Origin: Lewinellaceae bacterium
GTDB taxonomy: Bacteria > Bacteroidota > Bacteroidia > Chitinophagales > Saprospiraceae
Assembly (NCBI GenBank): GCA_020636135.1
Contig: JACJYK010000001.1
Coordinates: forward strand, 186,001 to 250,000
Reading direction: 5' to 3'
Length of the DNA stretch: 64,000 bases
Part shown: piece by piece, positions 27,200-36,070 of the stretch
Layout: every line of letters begins with the position of its first letter
How positions within the stretch are numbered: position 1 is the first letter of the stretch
The notes under the pieces: generated by a model
The model's input: the letters and a program-made list of their open reading frames with translations, nothing else
The model's database searches: none
Told to the model about the DNA's origin: nothing
Position numbers and translations under genes: made by a program

Positions 27200-27229
27200 C
27201 CTTCTCCAGGTTAATCTCCGGCATTACAT

Positions 27230-27237
27230 TAGCTTTG
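27230..27237 (+). promoter_or_regulatory. Candidate -7 promoter element for lutABC
   Basis: TAGCTTTG matches TAnnTTTG and lies about 110 bases before the lutA start, just after the preceding gene. No exact TTG is seen at the -33 spacing, so this is a weak call. Confidence 0.3.
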
Positions 27238-27346
27238 GAATTGGCATTATTTTCATGGCGCCCGATGACCGGATCGGCTGCATTATTATTACTTTTACTT
27301 TATCCTATTCAGCCCAGATGCGGTTAATCATTTGAATGGACCATCC

Positions 27347-28066
27347 ATGAAAATTGGCCTTTTTATTCCATGCTACATCGATCAGTTATACCCCCAGGTT
27401 GGCATTGCAACCCTGGAATTGCTGGAGCGTCTCGGATGTCAGGTCGAATATCCTCCGGGACAGACCTGTTGTGGTCAGCCATTGGCCAATACCGGAATGG
27501 AAAAAGCAGCCCAGCCCACGTACGACCACTTTAAGGAGGTATTTTCCGGTTATGAGCATATCGTTGCCCCTTCGGGTAGTTGTGTTTATCATGTGGTGCA
27601 TCATTATCCTGAGCAAAGCAGGCCGCCAGGTAAGGTATGGGAACTCTGTGATTTTATCGTCAACCATTTAGGGATCAGCCAAATCAAGGCTTCGTTCCCG
27701 TATAAAGTAGGATTGCACCCCAGTTGTCATGGATTACGTGGCCTGCGCCTGGGGCCAGACAGTGAGCGGGTTGAGGAGCGTCCGGATGTTGTCCGTACGC
27801 TGTTGGCTTCCGTGGCGGGAATCGAGCTGGTAGACCTGGACCGGCGGGACGAATGTTGTGGCTTTGGCGGCACTTTTGCCATCACTGAAGAGGCGGTGTC
27901 AGTCCAAATGGGACAGGATAAGATCGCTGATCATCTCCGGCATGGCGCGGAAGTCATCACCGGCACCGATGTCTCCTGTCTGATGCATCTGGAAGGATTG
28001 ATCAAACGCCAGGGTCTGCCATTGCAAACCAGGCATATTGCGGAGATCTTAAACACCCGGTCATGA
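27347..28066 (+). CDS. lutA: L-lactate oxidation Fe-S subunit A
   Basis: From the ATG at 27347 (MKIGLFIPCYIDQLYP) the protein has 239 residues. An in-frame ATG 15 bases earlier is less like the family. Two CCG-type cysteine motifs, QTCCGQPLANTG and DECCGFGGTFA, together with PSGSCVYHV and HPSCHGLR, mark the LutA/YkgE (DUF224-type) family. In LutABC it helps oxidise L-lactate to pyruvate in the cytoplasm. Its stop overlaps the lutB start as ATGA. Confidence 0.95.
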   Translation: MKIGLFIPCYIDQLYPQVGIATLELLERLGCQVEYPPGQTCCGQPLANTGMEKAAQPTYDHFKEVFSGYEHIVAPSGSCVYHVVHHYPEQSRPPGKVWELCDFIVNHLGISQIKASFPYKVGLHPSCHGLRGLRLGPDSERVEERPDVVRTLLASVAGIELVDLDRRDECCGFGGTFAITEEAVSVQMGQDKIADHLRHGAEVITGTDVSCLMHLEGLIKRQGLPLQTRHIAEILNTRS

Positions 28067-29436
28067 GCCAGCATCCCGAGGCAGCCGCCCGATTTATTGC
28101 GGATAACGAACGTATGGCGTGGCACGACCGTTCCATCTGGAATGCCCGGAAGAAGCGGGATGCAGCCAGTCATTCCATAGAAGAATGGGAACAGTTGCGC
28201 TCCTGGGCTTCCGATATCAAAGATCATACCCTGGCTCATCTGGACCGCTATCTGGAGGAGTTTGAACAGAAGGCTACTGCCAATGGCGTCCAGGTGCACT
28301 GGGCGGCAACAGCCGAGGATCACAACCGCATCGTACTCGGGATTCTCCGGCAGAATGAGGCAAGACATATGGTGAAATCCAAGTCCATGCTCACCGAAGA
28401 ATGCCACCTTAACCCATTCCTGGAGGCCCATGGAATTGAAGTGATCGATACCGATCTGGGTGAGCGAATCGTCCAGCTCAGGGAGGAGATACCCAGCCAT
28501 ATTGTCACGCCGGCAATCCATTTGAAAAAGGAAGATGTCAGCAAGTTATTTGAAGAAAAACTGCATACCGAGCCGGGTAATGCCGACCCGACCTACCTGA
28601 CAAGGGAAGCACGTAAACACTTGCGGGAACATTTTCTGGCCTGTGATGCTGCGCTTACCGGTGTCAATTTTGCCATTGCCGAAACGGGTACGGTGGTCGT
28701 GGTGACCAATGAAGGCAACTCGGACCTGGGCGTTCATCTGGGCAAAGTGCAGATCCACAGCATGGGCATCGAAAAATTGATCCCCAAATGGCAGGACCTG
28801 GGCATTTTTACCCGATTATTGGCCCGCAGTGCTACCGGACAACCGATATCCATCTATACCAGCCATTATACCCGGCCGCGAGGTGATGCGCCCATGCACA
28901 TCATCCTGGTGGACAATGGCCGGACGGAGCAGCTGTCACGAGAGCATTTCCGGAAATCACTGGCATGTATCCGTTGTGGTGCCTGCATGAATACCTGCCC
29001 CATCTACCGTCGCAGTGGCGGGCATAGTTATGGAAGCACCATTCCGGGACCCATAGGTTCCATCCTGACCCCGGGAAAAGATTTAAAGAAGTACAGCCCT
29101 TTGCCTTTTGCTTCCACACTCTGCGGTTCGTGTTCGGATGTATGCCCGGTCAAGATTGACATACATGACCAGCTGTACCGGTGGCGGCAGATCATTGCCG
29201 AAGAACACCTCTTGCCTAAATACAAGACGATGCCCCTGGGTTTGGCTGGTCGGATTTTTGCTCGGGGCAAGCGTTATGATCAGGCCGGTCGCATGGCTCG
29301 CTGGTGGCTGCGGTTGTTGCCAGCCTGGATGATCAACAACCCGATGAACCCCTGGGGCAAGCACCGTGACCTGCCACAGGCGCCCCGCGATTCGTTTAAG
29401 CAATGGTACCAGAAAAACCGGCCACATGGATCCTAA
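28063..29436 (+). CDS. lutB: L-lactate oxidation iron-sulfur protein B
   Basis: The 457-residue protein has an N-terminal LUD domain and two C-terminal 4Fe-4S motifs. The first is CIRCGACMNTCPIYR and the second TLCGSCSDVCPVKID. The C-terminal DUF3390-like tail includes WWLRLLPAW. Length and order match LutB/YkgF. It overlaps lutA by four bases and lutC by 11. Electrons from lactate probably pass to the quinone pool through this subunit. Confidence 0.95.
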   Translation: MSQHPEAAARFIADNERMAWHDRSIWNARKKRDAASHSIEEWEQLRSWASDIKDHTLAHLDRYLEEFEQKATANGVQVHWAATAEDHNRIVLGILRQNEARHMVKSKSMLTEECHLNPFLEAHGIEVIDTDLGERIVQLREEIPSHIVTPAIHLKKEDVSKLFEEKLHTEPGNADPTYLTREARKHLREHFLACDAALTGVNFAIAETGTVVVVTNEGNSDLGVHLGKVQIHSMGIEKLIPKWQDLGIFTRLLARSATGQPISIYTSHYTRPRGDAPMHIILVDNGRTEQLSREHFRKSLACIRCGACMNTCPIYRRSGGHSYGSTIPGPIGSILTPGKDLKKYSPLPFASTLCGSCSDVCPVKIDIHDQLYRWRQIIAEEHLLPKYKTMPLGLAGRIFARGKRYDQAGRMARWWLRLLPAWMINNPMNPWGKHRDLPQAPRDSFKQWYQKNRPHGS

Positions 29437-29998
29437 GCAGCAAATACTGGACCGGATCCGGTCTATACGGCAAGCGGATAAACCTTATCCACCGCAAGCT
29501 TTTAAGTACCCTGCCGGGGATCTTGATGAAGCCTTCACGACCATGGTCAAGCTTTCCGGAAGCACCTTGCTACGGTTTAAGGATGCTCAAACCATGGTCG
29601 ACGATTTTATGAAAGCCGGTCATCCGGTATACAACTGGGTGAGTACCTGGGAGCCGATGATCAGGCTTGGCGCAATCGAAGCAGGTCAGGACCGGGACCC
29701 AGGCAATCCCATTCCGTGTGCCGTGCTCCCGGGATCTTACGGTGTTGCGGAGAACGGAGCCGTATGGGTGCCGGAGGAGGTGATGGGCTGGCGGGCCATT
29801 CCTTTCCTGGCTGAACATCTGATATTGATCGTACATGCGGACAAGCTGGTTGCTACAATGCACGATGTTTATGCTCAAATTCAGCCGGGAGCCTATGGAT
29901 TATTCATTGCCGGCCCTTCCAAAACAGCTGATATTGAACAGCATCTGGTACTAGGTGCTCAGGGACCATTGGCCCACACAGTGATTTTGCTGGGATAG
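29426..29998 (+). CDS. lutC: L-lactate utilisation protein C
   Basis: From the ATG at 29426 (MDPKQQILDRIRS) the protein has 190 residues; an upstream in-frame start lies deep inside lutB and is not used. The LUD domain shows AVLPGSYGVAENGAVWV, FLAEHLILIV and a C-terminal GLFIAGPSKTADIEQHLVLGAQG. These are usual for LutC/YkgG. It completes a tightly overlapped lutABC operon. No adjacent lactate permease or GntR-type regulator is visible. Confidence 0.93.
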   Translation: MDPKQQILDRIRSIRQADKPYPPQAFKYPAGDLDEAFTTMVKLSGSTLLRFKDAQTMVDDFMKAGHPVYNWVSTWEPMIRLGAIEAGQDRDPGNPIPCAVLPGSYGVAENGAVWVPEEVMGWRAIPFLAEHLILIVHADKLVATMHDVYAQIQPGAYGLFIAGPSKTADIEQHLVLGAQGPLAHTVILLG

Positions 29999-30114
29999 TT
30001 CTTGTTCAAGGATCCGCGGGTAATCCTTTACCAAGGTACTGCTGAAATATGCAGCTGTTTATGTCGGATCCTGATATTACTGGGCAGTTATAAATGGGTG
30101 GCTTTTACTTCCTG

Positions 30115-30181
30115 ATATCTAAGCAATCGGGATTAGGAAACCGTCTGATTTTCTAATCCCGTTACTGGTTAACTTAGATAT
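30115..30181. repeat. Nested inverted repeats between lutC and rpsU
   Basis: An outer pair ATATCTAAG/CTTAGATAT (30115-30123, 30173-30181) encloses an inner pair CGGGATTAG/CTAATCCCG (30128-30136, 30153-30161). The inner stem extends by about four more pairs with one G-U. No T-tract follows in either direction. It may be an mRNA 3' structure, a small RNA or a factor-assisted terminator for the converging genes. Confidence 0.5.
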
Positions 30182-30204
30182 TGTGAAATGGGCAGGACTG
30201 GTGT

Positions 30205-30402
30205 TTACTCTTCCATCTCCAGAAGAGACTTTTCATTGCGGTACTGGGCTTTCAGAATTTCATTCCGGCGGGCTTCGGATGGTTTGGTGAAATACTTCCG
30301 GTCGCGGAGTTGCCGCATTAAGTTAATTTGACGGTGTTTGCGCTTATAGCGTTTCAGCGCGCGATCAATGGATTCTCCTTCTTTGATTTCAATAATCAGC
30401 AT
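30205..30402 (-). CDS. rpsU: 30S ribosomal protein bS21
   Basis: The 65-residue basic protein matches bS21: it begins LIIEIKEGESIDRALKRYKRK and continues with RQLRDRKYFTKPSEARR. It is a small-subunit protein near the mRNA 3' end region of 16S rRNA and acts in translation initiation. It lies 45 bases downstream of the RRM protein gene on the same strand, so they may share the promoter at 30851-30881. Confidence 0.97.
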   Translation of the reverse strand: MLIIEIKEGESIDRALKRYKRKHRQINLMRQLRDRKYFTKPSEARRNEILKAQYRNEKSLLEMEE

Positions 30403-30447
30403 AATTTGATTTTAGTTATCTAAATAATTTTTTTTCATTGAGTCCTG

Positions 30448-30702
30448 TTAAAACCGGTCTTCGCGGGGACGGGCTTTATTGACAACAATGGCTCTTCCAC
30501 CCAATAAGGTATTGTTCAGCGCTTCAATGGCGGCAGTTGCTTCTGCGTTATCATCCATTTCGACGAAAGCAAAACCTTTGGAGCGGCCTGTAAAACGATC
30601 CATAATGATCTTGCAGCTGGATACCGAACCGTAAGCTTCAAAAGCCTGACGCAATTCGTCCTCAGAGGTGGCATAGTTAAGTTTTCCTACAAAGATGTTC
30701 AT
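30448..30702 (-). CDS. RRM-type RNA-binding protein
   Basis: From the ATG at 30702 the protein has 84 residues and consists of one RNA recognition motif. RNP2 is IFVGKL at the N-terminus and RNP1 is KGFAFVEM at about residues 43-50. Such single-RRM proteins in Bacteroidota bind single-stranded RNA and act on mRNA structure and regulation. The longer frame upstream is not protein-like and crosses the promoter. The mapped promoter gives a leader of about 140 bases, long enough to hold a regulatory structure. Confidence 0.94.
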   Translation of the reverse strand: MNIFVGKLNYATSEDELRQAFEAYGSVSSCKIIMDRFTGRSKGFAFVEMDDNAEATAAIEALNNTLLGGRAIVVNKARPREDRF

Positions 30703-30850
30703 ATCGATAATTAATATAAATGATGGTATTAACCTGGTAGCAAAGGCAACCAGGATGCTAGAACAAAACCCAATTAGAAAGTATGGAAGATCGGTTGAGA
30801 TAGGACGACCGAAGATTGAATAAAAACTAACTGACACTATTCTAGAAATG

Positions 30851-30881
30851 CAAAGATACAAAAATCGGTATTATTCTCCAA
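30851..30881 (-). promoter_or_regulatory. Bacteroidota-type promoter for the RRM protein (and rpsU)
   Basis: On the minus strand: TTG at 30881-30879, a 20-base spacer, then TATCTTTG at 30858-30851. Both boxes match the -33/-7 consensus exactly. Transcription would start near 30844, leaving about 140 untranslated bases before the ATG at 30702. Confidence 0.7.
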
Positions 30882-30920
30882 TCAGGGGTTCCTATGCTGA
30901 ATTGATCCGGACAATGAAAC

Positions 30921-30947
30921 AAAAAAGCACGCCCTGTAGGAGCGTGC
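30921..30947 (-). terminator. Rho-independent terminator for minus-strand transcription
   Basis: GCACGC (30927-30932) pairs with GCGTGC (30942-30947), and on the minus strand the stem is followed by six T. It lies about 290 bases after the MORN-caspase stop, so that transcript, perhaps with a small open frame, would end here. Apart from this site and the promoter at 30851-30881, the stretch 30703-31050 holds nothing I can name. Confidence 0.7.
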
Positions 30948-31050
30948 CTGGCTATCGTGTTCTTGGGAATTCTTGATCGTATTTGCGGACGGCAGCTTTA
31001 AAACCGGAGAACAAAATCATTTGTTTCCTTCGGATTTAATATACTACCAG

Positions 31051-31233
31051 TCAGGTACGGAACGCTTCATCGATGTTGCTTTTGCTATTGATTCGTTCGT
31101 TATAAAATACTCGGTTAACATCAAAGCGGTAAAGGTGCGTTTTTAAAGTCTGGAACGAAGCCATCGCAGGAGGCTTACAACAATGAAGGTTGTGATCATC
31201 TGTAGTCTGTTTTTGGTTTAGGAATGTTCTCAT
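31051..31233 (-). CDS. Possible small protein downstream of the MORN-caspase gene
   Basis: A 60-codon frame (MRTFLNQKQTTDDHN...) starts five bases after the MORN-caspase stop and ends upstream of a terminator, so it would be co-transcribed. It has a Cys-Cys pair and no membrane segment or signal. No ribosome binding site or family supports it. It could equally be the 3' untranslated region of the preceding gene. Confidence 0.25.
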   Translation of the reverse strand: MRTFLNQKQTTDDHNLHCCKPPAMASFQTLKTHLYRFDVNRVFYNERINSKSNIDEAFRT

Positions 31234-31238
31234 GTTAT

Positions 31239-32720
31239 TTATCGGATGAACGCCATCGGCAGGTTAGGATCAAATCGCCCTGCTGTCATCGGGCTCTGGC
31301 GGTTTTGGGTATACCGCTTGACCTGGTTGGTCACGAAATCAAACAGTTCACCCAACTGGACGATCTTGTCCCGGTTTTGGTCGGCGTCGCCCTTCAACCC
31401 TTCGATCAGGTAATGACTGAAGATGCCCTGGCGCAGTCCCTGGTCTTCCAGGCTTACTTCTTCGGACGAACTGGACATCAGGAATGCGGTGCCCGATTGA
31501 GACTGATCGATGCGTTCGTAAAATTGGTTTAATGCCTGCTGGAGGTTGATACCCCGTTCTCCGAGCGTGCCGGCATAACAGGCGTCCGCGAGGCAGATCT
31601 TTTGTTTGGCAGGGCTGTTGGACAATATGGTTTGGACATCCTCGTAACGCAGCCGGTTGTGGTAACCGTCAAAATCATAGGGTAGGAATGAACCTTTAAG
31701 ACCATGCCCTGAAAGGTAGAGCATAACCACATCGTTTTCATCAGCCTGCATGAATAAGGTCTGCATGCTTTCGATGATGTTGCGGCGGGTCGCATCCTCG
31801 TCGATCATCAGCCGGATCTGGTTGTCCGGTAAAGCCCCTCCTTCCGGGCTTTTCAGAAAAGCATACATGCGGTAGGCATCATCATCCGTGTATTTGAGCG
31901 TGGGCATGTGGTTATAACTGGCAACCCCTACCACGGCGGCCCAGATTTTGACATCCGGATCGCTGTCTTTATCCACCGGGTTGCTTCCGGCTATGGAGGT
32001 TGCCGGCTCGTCGCGGAGCTCAATCACCCGGCCGCGGCTCCAAATGGCACTCACTACCCGTCCACTGTTGAAATACATGATCCCCGGTCCATGGGGAGCG
32101 TGATTTTGCCATTGGCCTTCGTACCGGTCCCCATTGGCGTAATAACAGACGCCTTCACCGCGGGGCTGGCCATTTACAAATGAGCCGATGTAATAACTTC
32201 CGTCGCGGTAGGTGTATTTACCTTGTCCGCTCAGGCATTCTTCCCGGTTACAATCACGTACTTTTCCTTCTGCTTGGTTTTCCGTCGATTGACGATTTCC
32301 TGCCTCCGGAGGGCTGGGTGTATTGGAGGTATTCACAACAGATTCTGTCTGACCCTCTTGACTGAGTGGCTTACCGTCCTTCCACTGACCGACCACTTTG
32401 CGGCCATCCGGATACGTATAGGTACCCTGGCCATTAAACTTGGAATGATAAAATTCGCCGGTGTACTGTTCGCCATTGGCTTTTACCAAGGTGCCTTTAC
32501 CTTCCCGGTACTGGTTGTTCCATTGACCATTGTAACGGTCGCCATTTGAGAAATAGAGGACACCAGAGCCCTGGATAACGCCATCCCGAAAGGTGCCCTG
32601 GTATTTGGACCCGCTGGGAAAGACGTACGTTCCATTGCCATTATAACAGTTACCTTGGATACACTGGCTCCATGCCATCAGGGGGGAAACACAGAATAGA
32701 CAGAGCAAAAACTTCGTCAT
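31239..32720 (-). CDS. Secreted MORN-repeat caspase-like peptidase (C14)
   Basis: The 493-residue protein has a signal peptide (residues 1-19), about seven MORN repeats (30-113 and 165-227, pattern GxGxxxxxxGxxYxGxW), a linker, and a caspase-like domain from about 258. The catalytic His339 lies in YLSGHG and Cys381 in LADACYAG. MORN repeats bind lipids or other proteins, and bacterial caspase homologues cleave after Arg/Lys or Asp. The signal peptide predicts activity in the periplasm or outside. It is a lone gene with an adjacent terminator. No Asp-specific pocket residues were examined, so specificity stays open. Confidence 0.9.
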   Translation of the reverse strand: MTKFLLCLFCVSPLMAWSQCIQGNCYNGNGTYVFPSGSKYQGTFRDGVIQGSGVLYFSNGDRYNGQWNNQYREGKGTLVKANGEQYTGEFYHSKFNGQGTYTYPDGRKVVGQWKDGKPLSQEGQTESVVNTSNTPSPPEAGNRQSTENQAEGKVRDCNREECLSGQGKYTYRDGSYYIGSFVNGQPRGEGVCYYANGDRYEGQWQNHAPHGPGIMYFNSGRVVSAIWSRGRVIELRDEPATSIAGSNPVDKDSDPDVKIWAAVVGVASYNHMPTLKYTDDDAYRMYAFLKSPEGGALPDNQIRLMIDEDATRRNIIESMQTLFMQADENDVVMLYLSGHGLKGSFLPYDFDGYHNRLRYEDVQTILSNSPAKQKICLADACYAGTLGERGINLQQALNQFYERIDQSQSGTAFLMSSSSEEVSLEDQGLRQGIFSHYLIEGLKGDADQNRDKIVQLGELFDFVTNQVKRYTQNRQSPMTAGRFDPNLPMAFIR

Positions 32721-32973
32721 ATGTGAACCTGTTTAACGTGATGTAGAGTCCCTGAATAGTCATTTTAATTGTTGAAGTAAATGTGCTAAGCGATGAGCCA
32801 AAGGTTTATGTACAGGATAAAACTAGCAGGCCAATTTATTTATTGTTTCATCCGGCTGGCAATAAGACCTTTTTAACATTTACACGATCAGGGGATTGCA
32901 GGTATGTAAATCGATAGCTGAAACCTTGCACCCGGGTATTTCGTTATCTTGTCCGAATAACATTAACATCCAC

Positions 32974-33441
32974 ATGAGTAAGACACCATTTGAATTTAAT
33001 GGAACGGAGACCATTCCGGTTGCTGCCCATCCGGTTTGGCTGACACTGCAAAATCCAAAACTGCTGGGAGAATTAATTCCCGGAATAGAACGGATGGACC
33101 AAACCGGAGAATCCAGTTATGCCTTTGAAGCCCGGGTTAAGTTGGGTATTATCAAACCGGTTCTTTCCGGTACCGTAACCTATACTGATGTCCTGCCCGA
33201 TCAGCAGGTCGGTATGAAGGTGGAGCAACACAGCAAGGTGGGTTCCTCCTCTCTTGATGTCCTGATCTGGCTGGAATCCTGTGAGCCGGATGAAACCGAG
33301 GTAAGCTACCAGGTCACCGGCCTGGCAGATGGGTTGCTGGCAAAAGCGGGTGTAAAAGCACTCGAGAAATTAAGTCAAACGGCCATCCGTAAATTCATCG
33401 ATGCGCTGGATGATCTGATCCGCCAGCAAGAGATAGCCTGA
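32974..33441 (+). CDS. SRPBCC protein of the CoxG type
   Basis: From the ATG at 32974 (MSKTPFEFNGTETI) the protein has 155 residues. It shows the CoxG-like pattern: VWLTLQNPKLLGELIPGIERM, a middle ARVKLGIIKPVLSGTVTYTD, and a C-terminal GVKALEKLSQTAIRKFIDAL helix. CoxG was named for carbon-monoxide dehydrogenase clusters, but no such genes are here, so this is probably a general ligand-binding SRPBCC protein. A longer frame of 26 residues upstream looks non-coding. Confidence 0.82.
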   Translation: MSKTPFEFNGTETIPVAAHPVWLTLQNPKLLGELIPGIERMDQTGESSYAFEARVKLGIIKPVLSGTVTYTDVLPDQQVGMKVEQHSKVGSSSLDVLIWLESCEPDETEVSYQVTGLADGLLAKAGVKALEKLSQTAIRKFIDALDDLIRQQEIA

Positions 33442-33461
33442 CTCCGGATATATTTCAGCCA

Positions 33462-34556
33462 TTAATCGCGAAACAAACATAAAGCCACCTGCATCCAATG
33501 CCGGGGATTCTCCATAGCTGCTGTACTACTGCCGGCCAGACTGGTTAAGCTGAACCATTGGGACAGGCCAAGTTCACGGACTGCGCTGTCCGGAAGGGTA
33601 ACCTCTCCAAAGACACCCCAGATTATTTTTCGATGCCGGAGTGCCAGCTGACATACCGCATGGATGAGCTTTCCCTGCAATGAAGTTTGGTCCAGTTTAC
33701 CTTCACCAGTCAGGATTATATCGGCAGACGCGATGTGTCGTTCAATGGCTAGCAGCTCAAAGATGAGGTCTGTGGCGGATACGATGCGGGTATTCCAGAA
33801 TGCCGCCGGGCTTAATGCCAGCCCCCCTGCTGCGCCCATCCCGGGCTGGTCCAACTCCTGGCCAAAACGATTCTCCAGCCAGTGAAGATATTGCCTGGTC
33901 CCGGTCTCCAGGATATCAACATCCTCAGGTGTCGCACCCTTCTGTGCTGCATATTGCCGGGCTGCTCCCAGAGGCCCCAAAAGTGGATTACGCACATCGG
34001 TAGCAATAAGAAACTCCGGCTGTGGAGGCAAATCACTGGGCTCCCGGACGGATGCAATCTTCGACAGGGAGTCACCCTGAGGGTCCAGCGGGTTACCCTT
34101 TTCGTCCAGCCATTCGTACCCGCATCCTGCGAGCAATCCGATTCCTGCGTCCTGTGTTGCACTTCCGCCGGCAAATACCACTATGCGGTTAACACCCTGC
34201 TTCCAGGCATCGAGAATCAACTGTCCGGTACCCCGTGTGGTGGTGTATTTTGGATCCCGCTGCTCAGCAGGTACAAGCTGCAGACCGGATGCCAGCGCCA
34301 TCTCCAGGTACGCTGTATTTGTTGTTGGGTCGATCAGATAGTAAGCGTCCTGGGGCTGATAACACGGATCCACTACCCGGACCTGATGGATGGTCCACGG
34401 ACGGATATTATGGAGTGCTTCCAGCGTCCCTTCGCCGCCGTCGGCTAAAGGGATTGCCAGGCATTTGTCTCCCCAGGTCTTTTGTGCCAGCAGACCAATT
34501 TCGGAAGCTGGCAGGGTACCCTTGAATTTATCGGTGACACAAATTATTCTGGACAC
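33462..34556 (-). CDS. Glycerate kinase
   Basis: This is a type-I glycerate kinase (GarK/GlxK) that phosphorylates D-glycerate with ATP. Hallmarks are IICVTDKFKGTLPASE at the N-terminus, PLADGGEGT, FAGGSATQDAGIG, GAAGGLALS and DIILTGEGKLDQTS. The frame runs back to a GTG at 34637, but family proteins start just before the IxxxDxFKG strand, so the GTG at 34556 (364 residues) fits best; no in-frame ATG exists. It is convergent with the CoxG-like gene, 20 bases away. Confidence 0.9.
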   Translation of the reverse strand: MSRIICVTDKFKGTLPASEIGLLAQKTWGDKCLAIPLADGGEGTLEALHNIRPWTIHQVRVVDPCYQPQDAYYLIDPTTNTAYLEMALASGLQLVPAEQRDPKYTTTRGTGQLILDAWKQGVNRIVVFAGGSATQDAGIGLLAGCGYEWLDEKGNPLDPQGDSLSKIASVREPSDLPPQPEFLIATDVRNPLLGPLGAARQYAAQKGATPEDVDILETGTRQYLHWLENRFGQELDQPGMGAAGGLALSPAAFWNTRIVSATDLIFELLAIERHIASADIILTGEGKLDQTSLQGKLIHAVCQLALRHRKIIWGVFGEVTLPDSAVRELGLSQWFSLTSLAGSSTAAMENPRHWMQVALCLFRD

Positions 34557-34773
34557 AGGAGATGATTTGAAATGCCCGTCGCCATGATCTGCATGCGCAA
34601 CAGACCAATTTAATTCGCTGTAAATTAATGGCGGCACAGAAATTGATTGGATAAATTACGAAAAAGAAACAGGTCAAAAAGATTGCAATTCATGTTGCAA
34701 AATATTATTTTACCTGGCTAACCCGACCTGACAGTAGATAAACCTTTATTCGTTCACCAAAAATCAAGGGCCG

Positions 34774-35508
34774 ATGCTTACGATACGAACCCGATTGGGA
34801 TTGTGGCTGCTGCTCCTCATGGGAGTACAGCAGGTAGGTGTGGCCGGTCATCTGCCAACGGATGATCCGGTGGCTCCGGCCATCAGTTCATTGATGGAAG
34901 TATGTCAGCATGAAGAAATATCGGATTATCTGGATCACTGGGCGCAACGGAAACTGAAATATCGCGATCAGGTCGCATTTTTGCGTACTTTCTTCTACAA
35001 AACCCACCGGAAATATCTCAAGCAATACGTGCCATACTCATCGGTTCAGCAAACATTAAGCGTTGGCGCCTATGATTGCGTCTCTGGAACGGCATTGTTT
35101 GCCACCTTCCTGCAGGCCCTCAATGTGCCCTTTGAAATTCGTGAGACCGGGTACCACGTCTTTGTCATTGCCAAGCTGGACGATAAATTCATTCTTCTGG
35201 AGTCCACAGACCCCAGTGCGGGATTTGTGGAGGACCAGCAAGCCATAATCCATCAGGTACAGCAATACATTTTTGACGGTCTGGACGCAGCCATGGTGTC
35301 AAGGCCGATCCATAACACGATCACGCTTGAACAACTGGAAGGCTTAATGTTTTACAACCGGGCTTTGGATTACTTTCAGCACCATGATCGGGAAATGGCA
35401 GCATTTTATCTGGATTACGCACTTGCGCGTTATGATTCTCCCCGCATCCGGGCCATGAGTGACTTATTGAAGGAACATCCTGAACAGGTCGTGATCATGG
35501 ATCGATGA
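34774..35508 (+). CDS. Secreted transglutaminase-like protein
   Basis: The 244-residue product has a signal peptide ending near VGVAGH and a papain-like transglutaminase core. The likely triad is Cys102 in GAYDCVSGT, His128 in GYHVFV and Asp146 in ESTDPSAG, in the usual order and spacing. Such proteins are mostly peptidases or cross-linkers acting outside the cytoplasm. It is a single gene; the AT-rich 136 bases upstream hold no clear promoter match. Confidence 0.8.
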   Translation: MLTIRTRLGLWLLLLMGVQQVGVAGHLPTDDPVAPAISSLMEVCQHEEISDYLDHWAQRKLKYRDQVAFLRTFFYKTHRKYLKQYVPYSSVQQTLSVGAYDCVSGTALFATFLQALNVPFEIRETGYHVFVIAKLDDKFILLESTDPSAGFVEDQQAIIHQVQQYIFDGLDAAMVSRPIHNTITLEQLEGLMFYNRALDYFQHHDREMAAFYLDYALARYDSPRIRAMSDLLKEHPEQVVIMDR

Positions 35509-35518
35509 ACCCGTGGTA

Positions 35519-36070
35519 TCAATACCGTGGCGTGGCATGGTAAACGCCTAAGAACACCATAAACAATTTGGTTACAAAAGGGATCTGAGGATCTAACTGG
35601 TCTTCGATGATCCAGTCACGCGGATCTCCTTCGTATTCAGTATACACCTGCAGGCTTCCAAAGTCAAGTGGTTCGTTGAGCACCCAATCCTCCGTGAGGT
35701 GCGTCCACCGGGTTTGGTAGTACCAGATCCTGGTGTCATCCTGAACTTTCCAGCGGGTGATATCGCCCGGCCAGAACCACCGTGCTGTCAACAGCATATT
35801 GCCTGACCTGGCTTCCCAGAAACCGGGATCCTCGACATAATGCATATCGAAGGAGCCGGCTTCTTCCCCCACACGGTAATCCCATTTGGACCAATCGCCC
35901 TGCATGGGCCAGCGCAACGAGAGGGTCCCCTCGACCGATTCGTCGCTGGTATAAACGATCCATTCCGCGTAGGAATCGTCATACCGGGTGTGAATGGATT
36001 GTAATTGCTGCCCGTATCCAGCAAATGTGGACCCGATCAGTATTATCAGGCCAATAAATTTAATTTTCAT
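35519..36070 (-). CDS. Secreted protein of unknown function
   Basis: The 183-residue protein has a signal peptide ending near AGYGQQ and is very rich in Trp (SKWDYRVG, FWEARSG, ARWFWPGDITRWKV, TRIWYYQTRWTHL), as in a small beta-sandwich or barrel. I recognise no family. Its ATG follows the stop of the DUF3127 gene directly (TGAATG), so the two are translationally coupled. Confidence 0.68.
   Translation of the reverse strand: MKIKFIGLIILIGSTFAGYGQQLQSIHTRYDDSYAEWIVYTSDESVEGTLSLRWPMQGDWSKWDYRVGEEAGSFDMHYVEDPGFWEARSGNMLLTARWFWPGDITRWKVQDDTRIWYYQTRWTHLTEDWVLNEPLDFGSLQVYTEYEGDPRDWIIEDQLDPQIPFVTKLFMVFLGVYHATPRY

Noticed and set aside
30703..30861. 53-residue N-terminal extension of the RRM protein
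   Set aside because: It crosses the promoter and leader, and the RRM fold starts exactly at the ATG at 30702.
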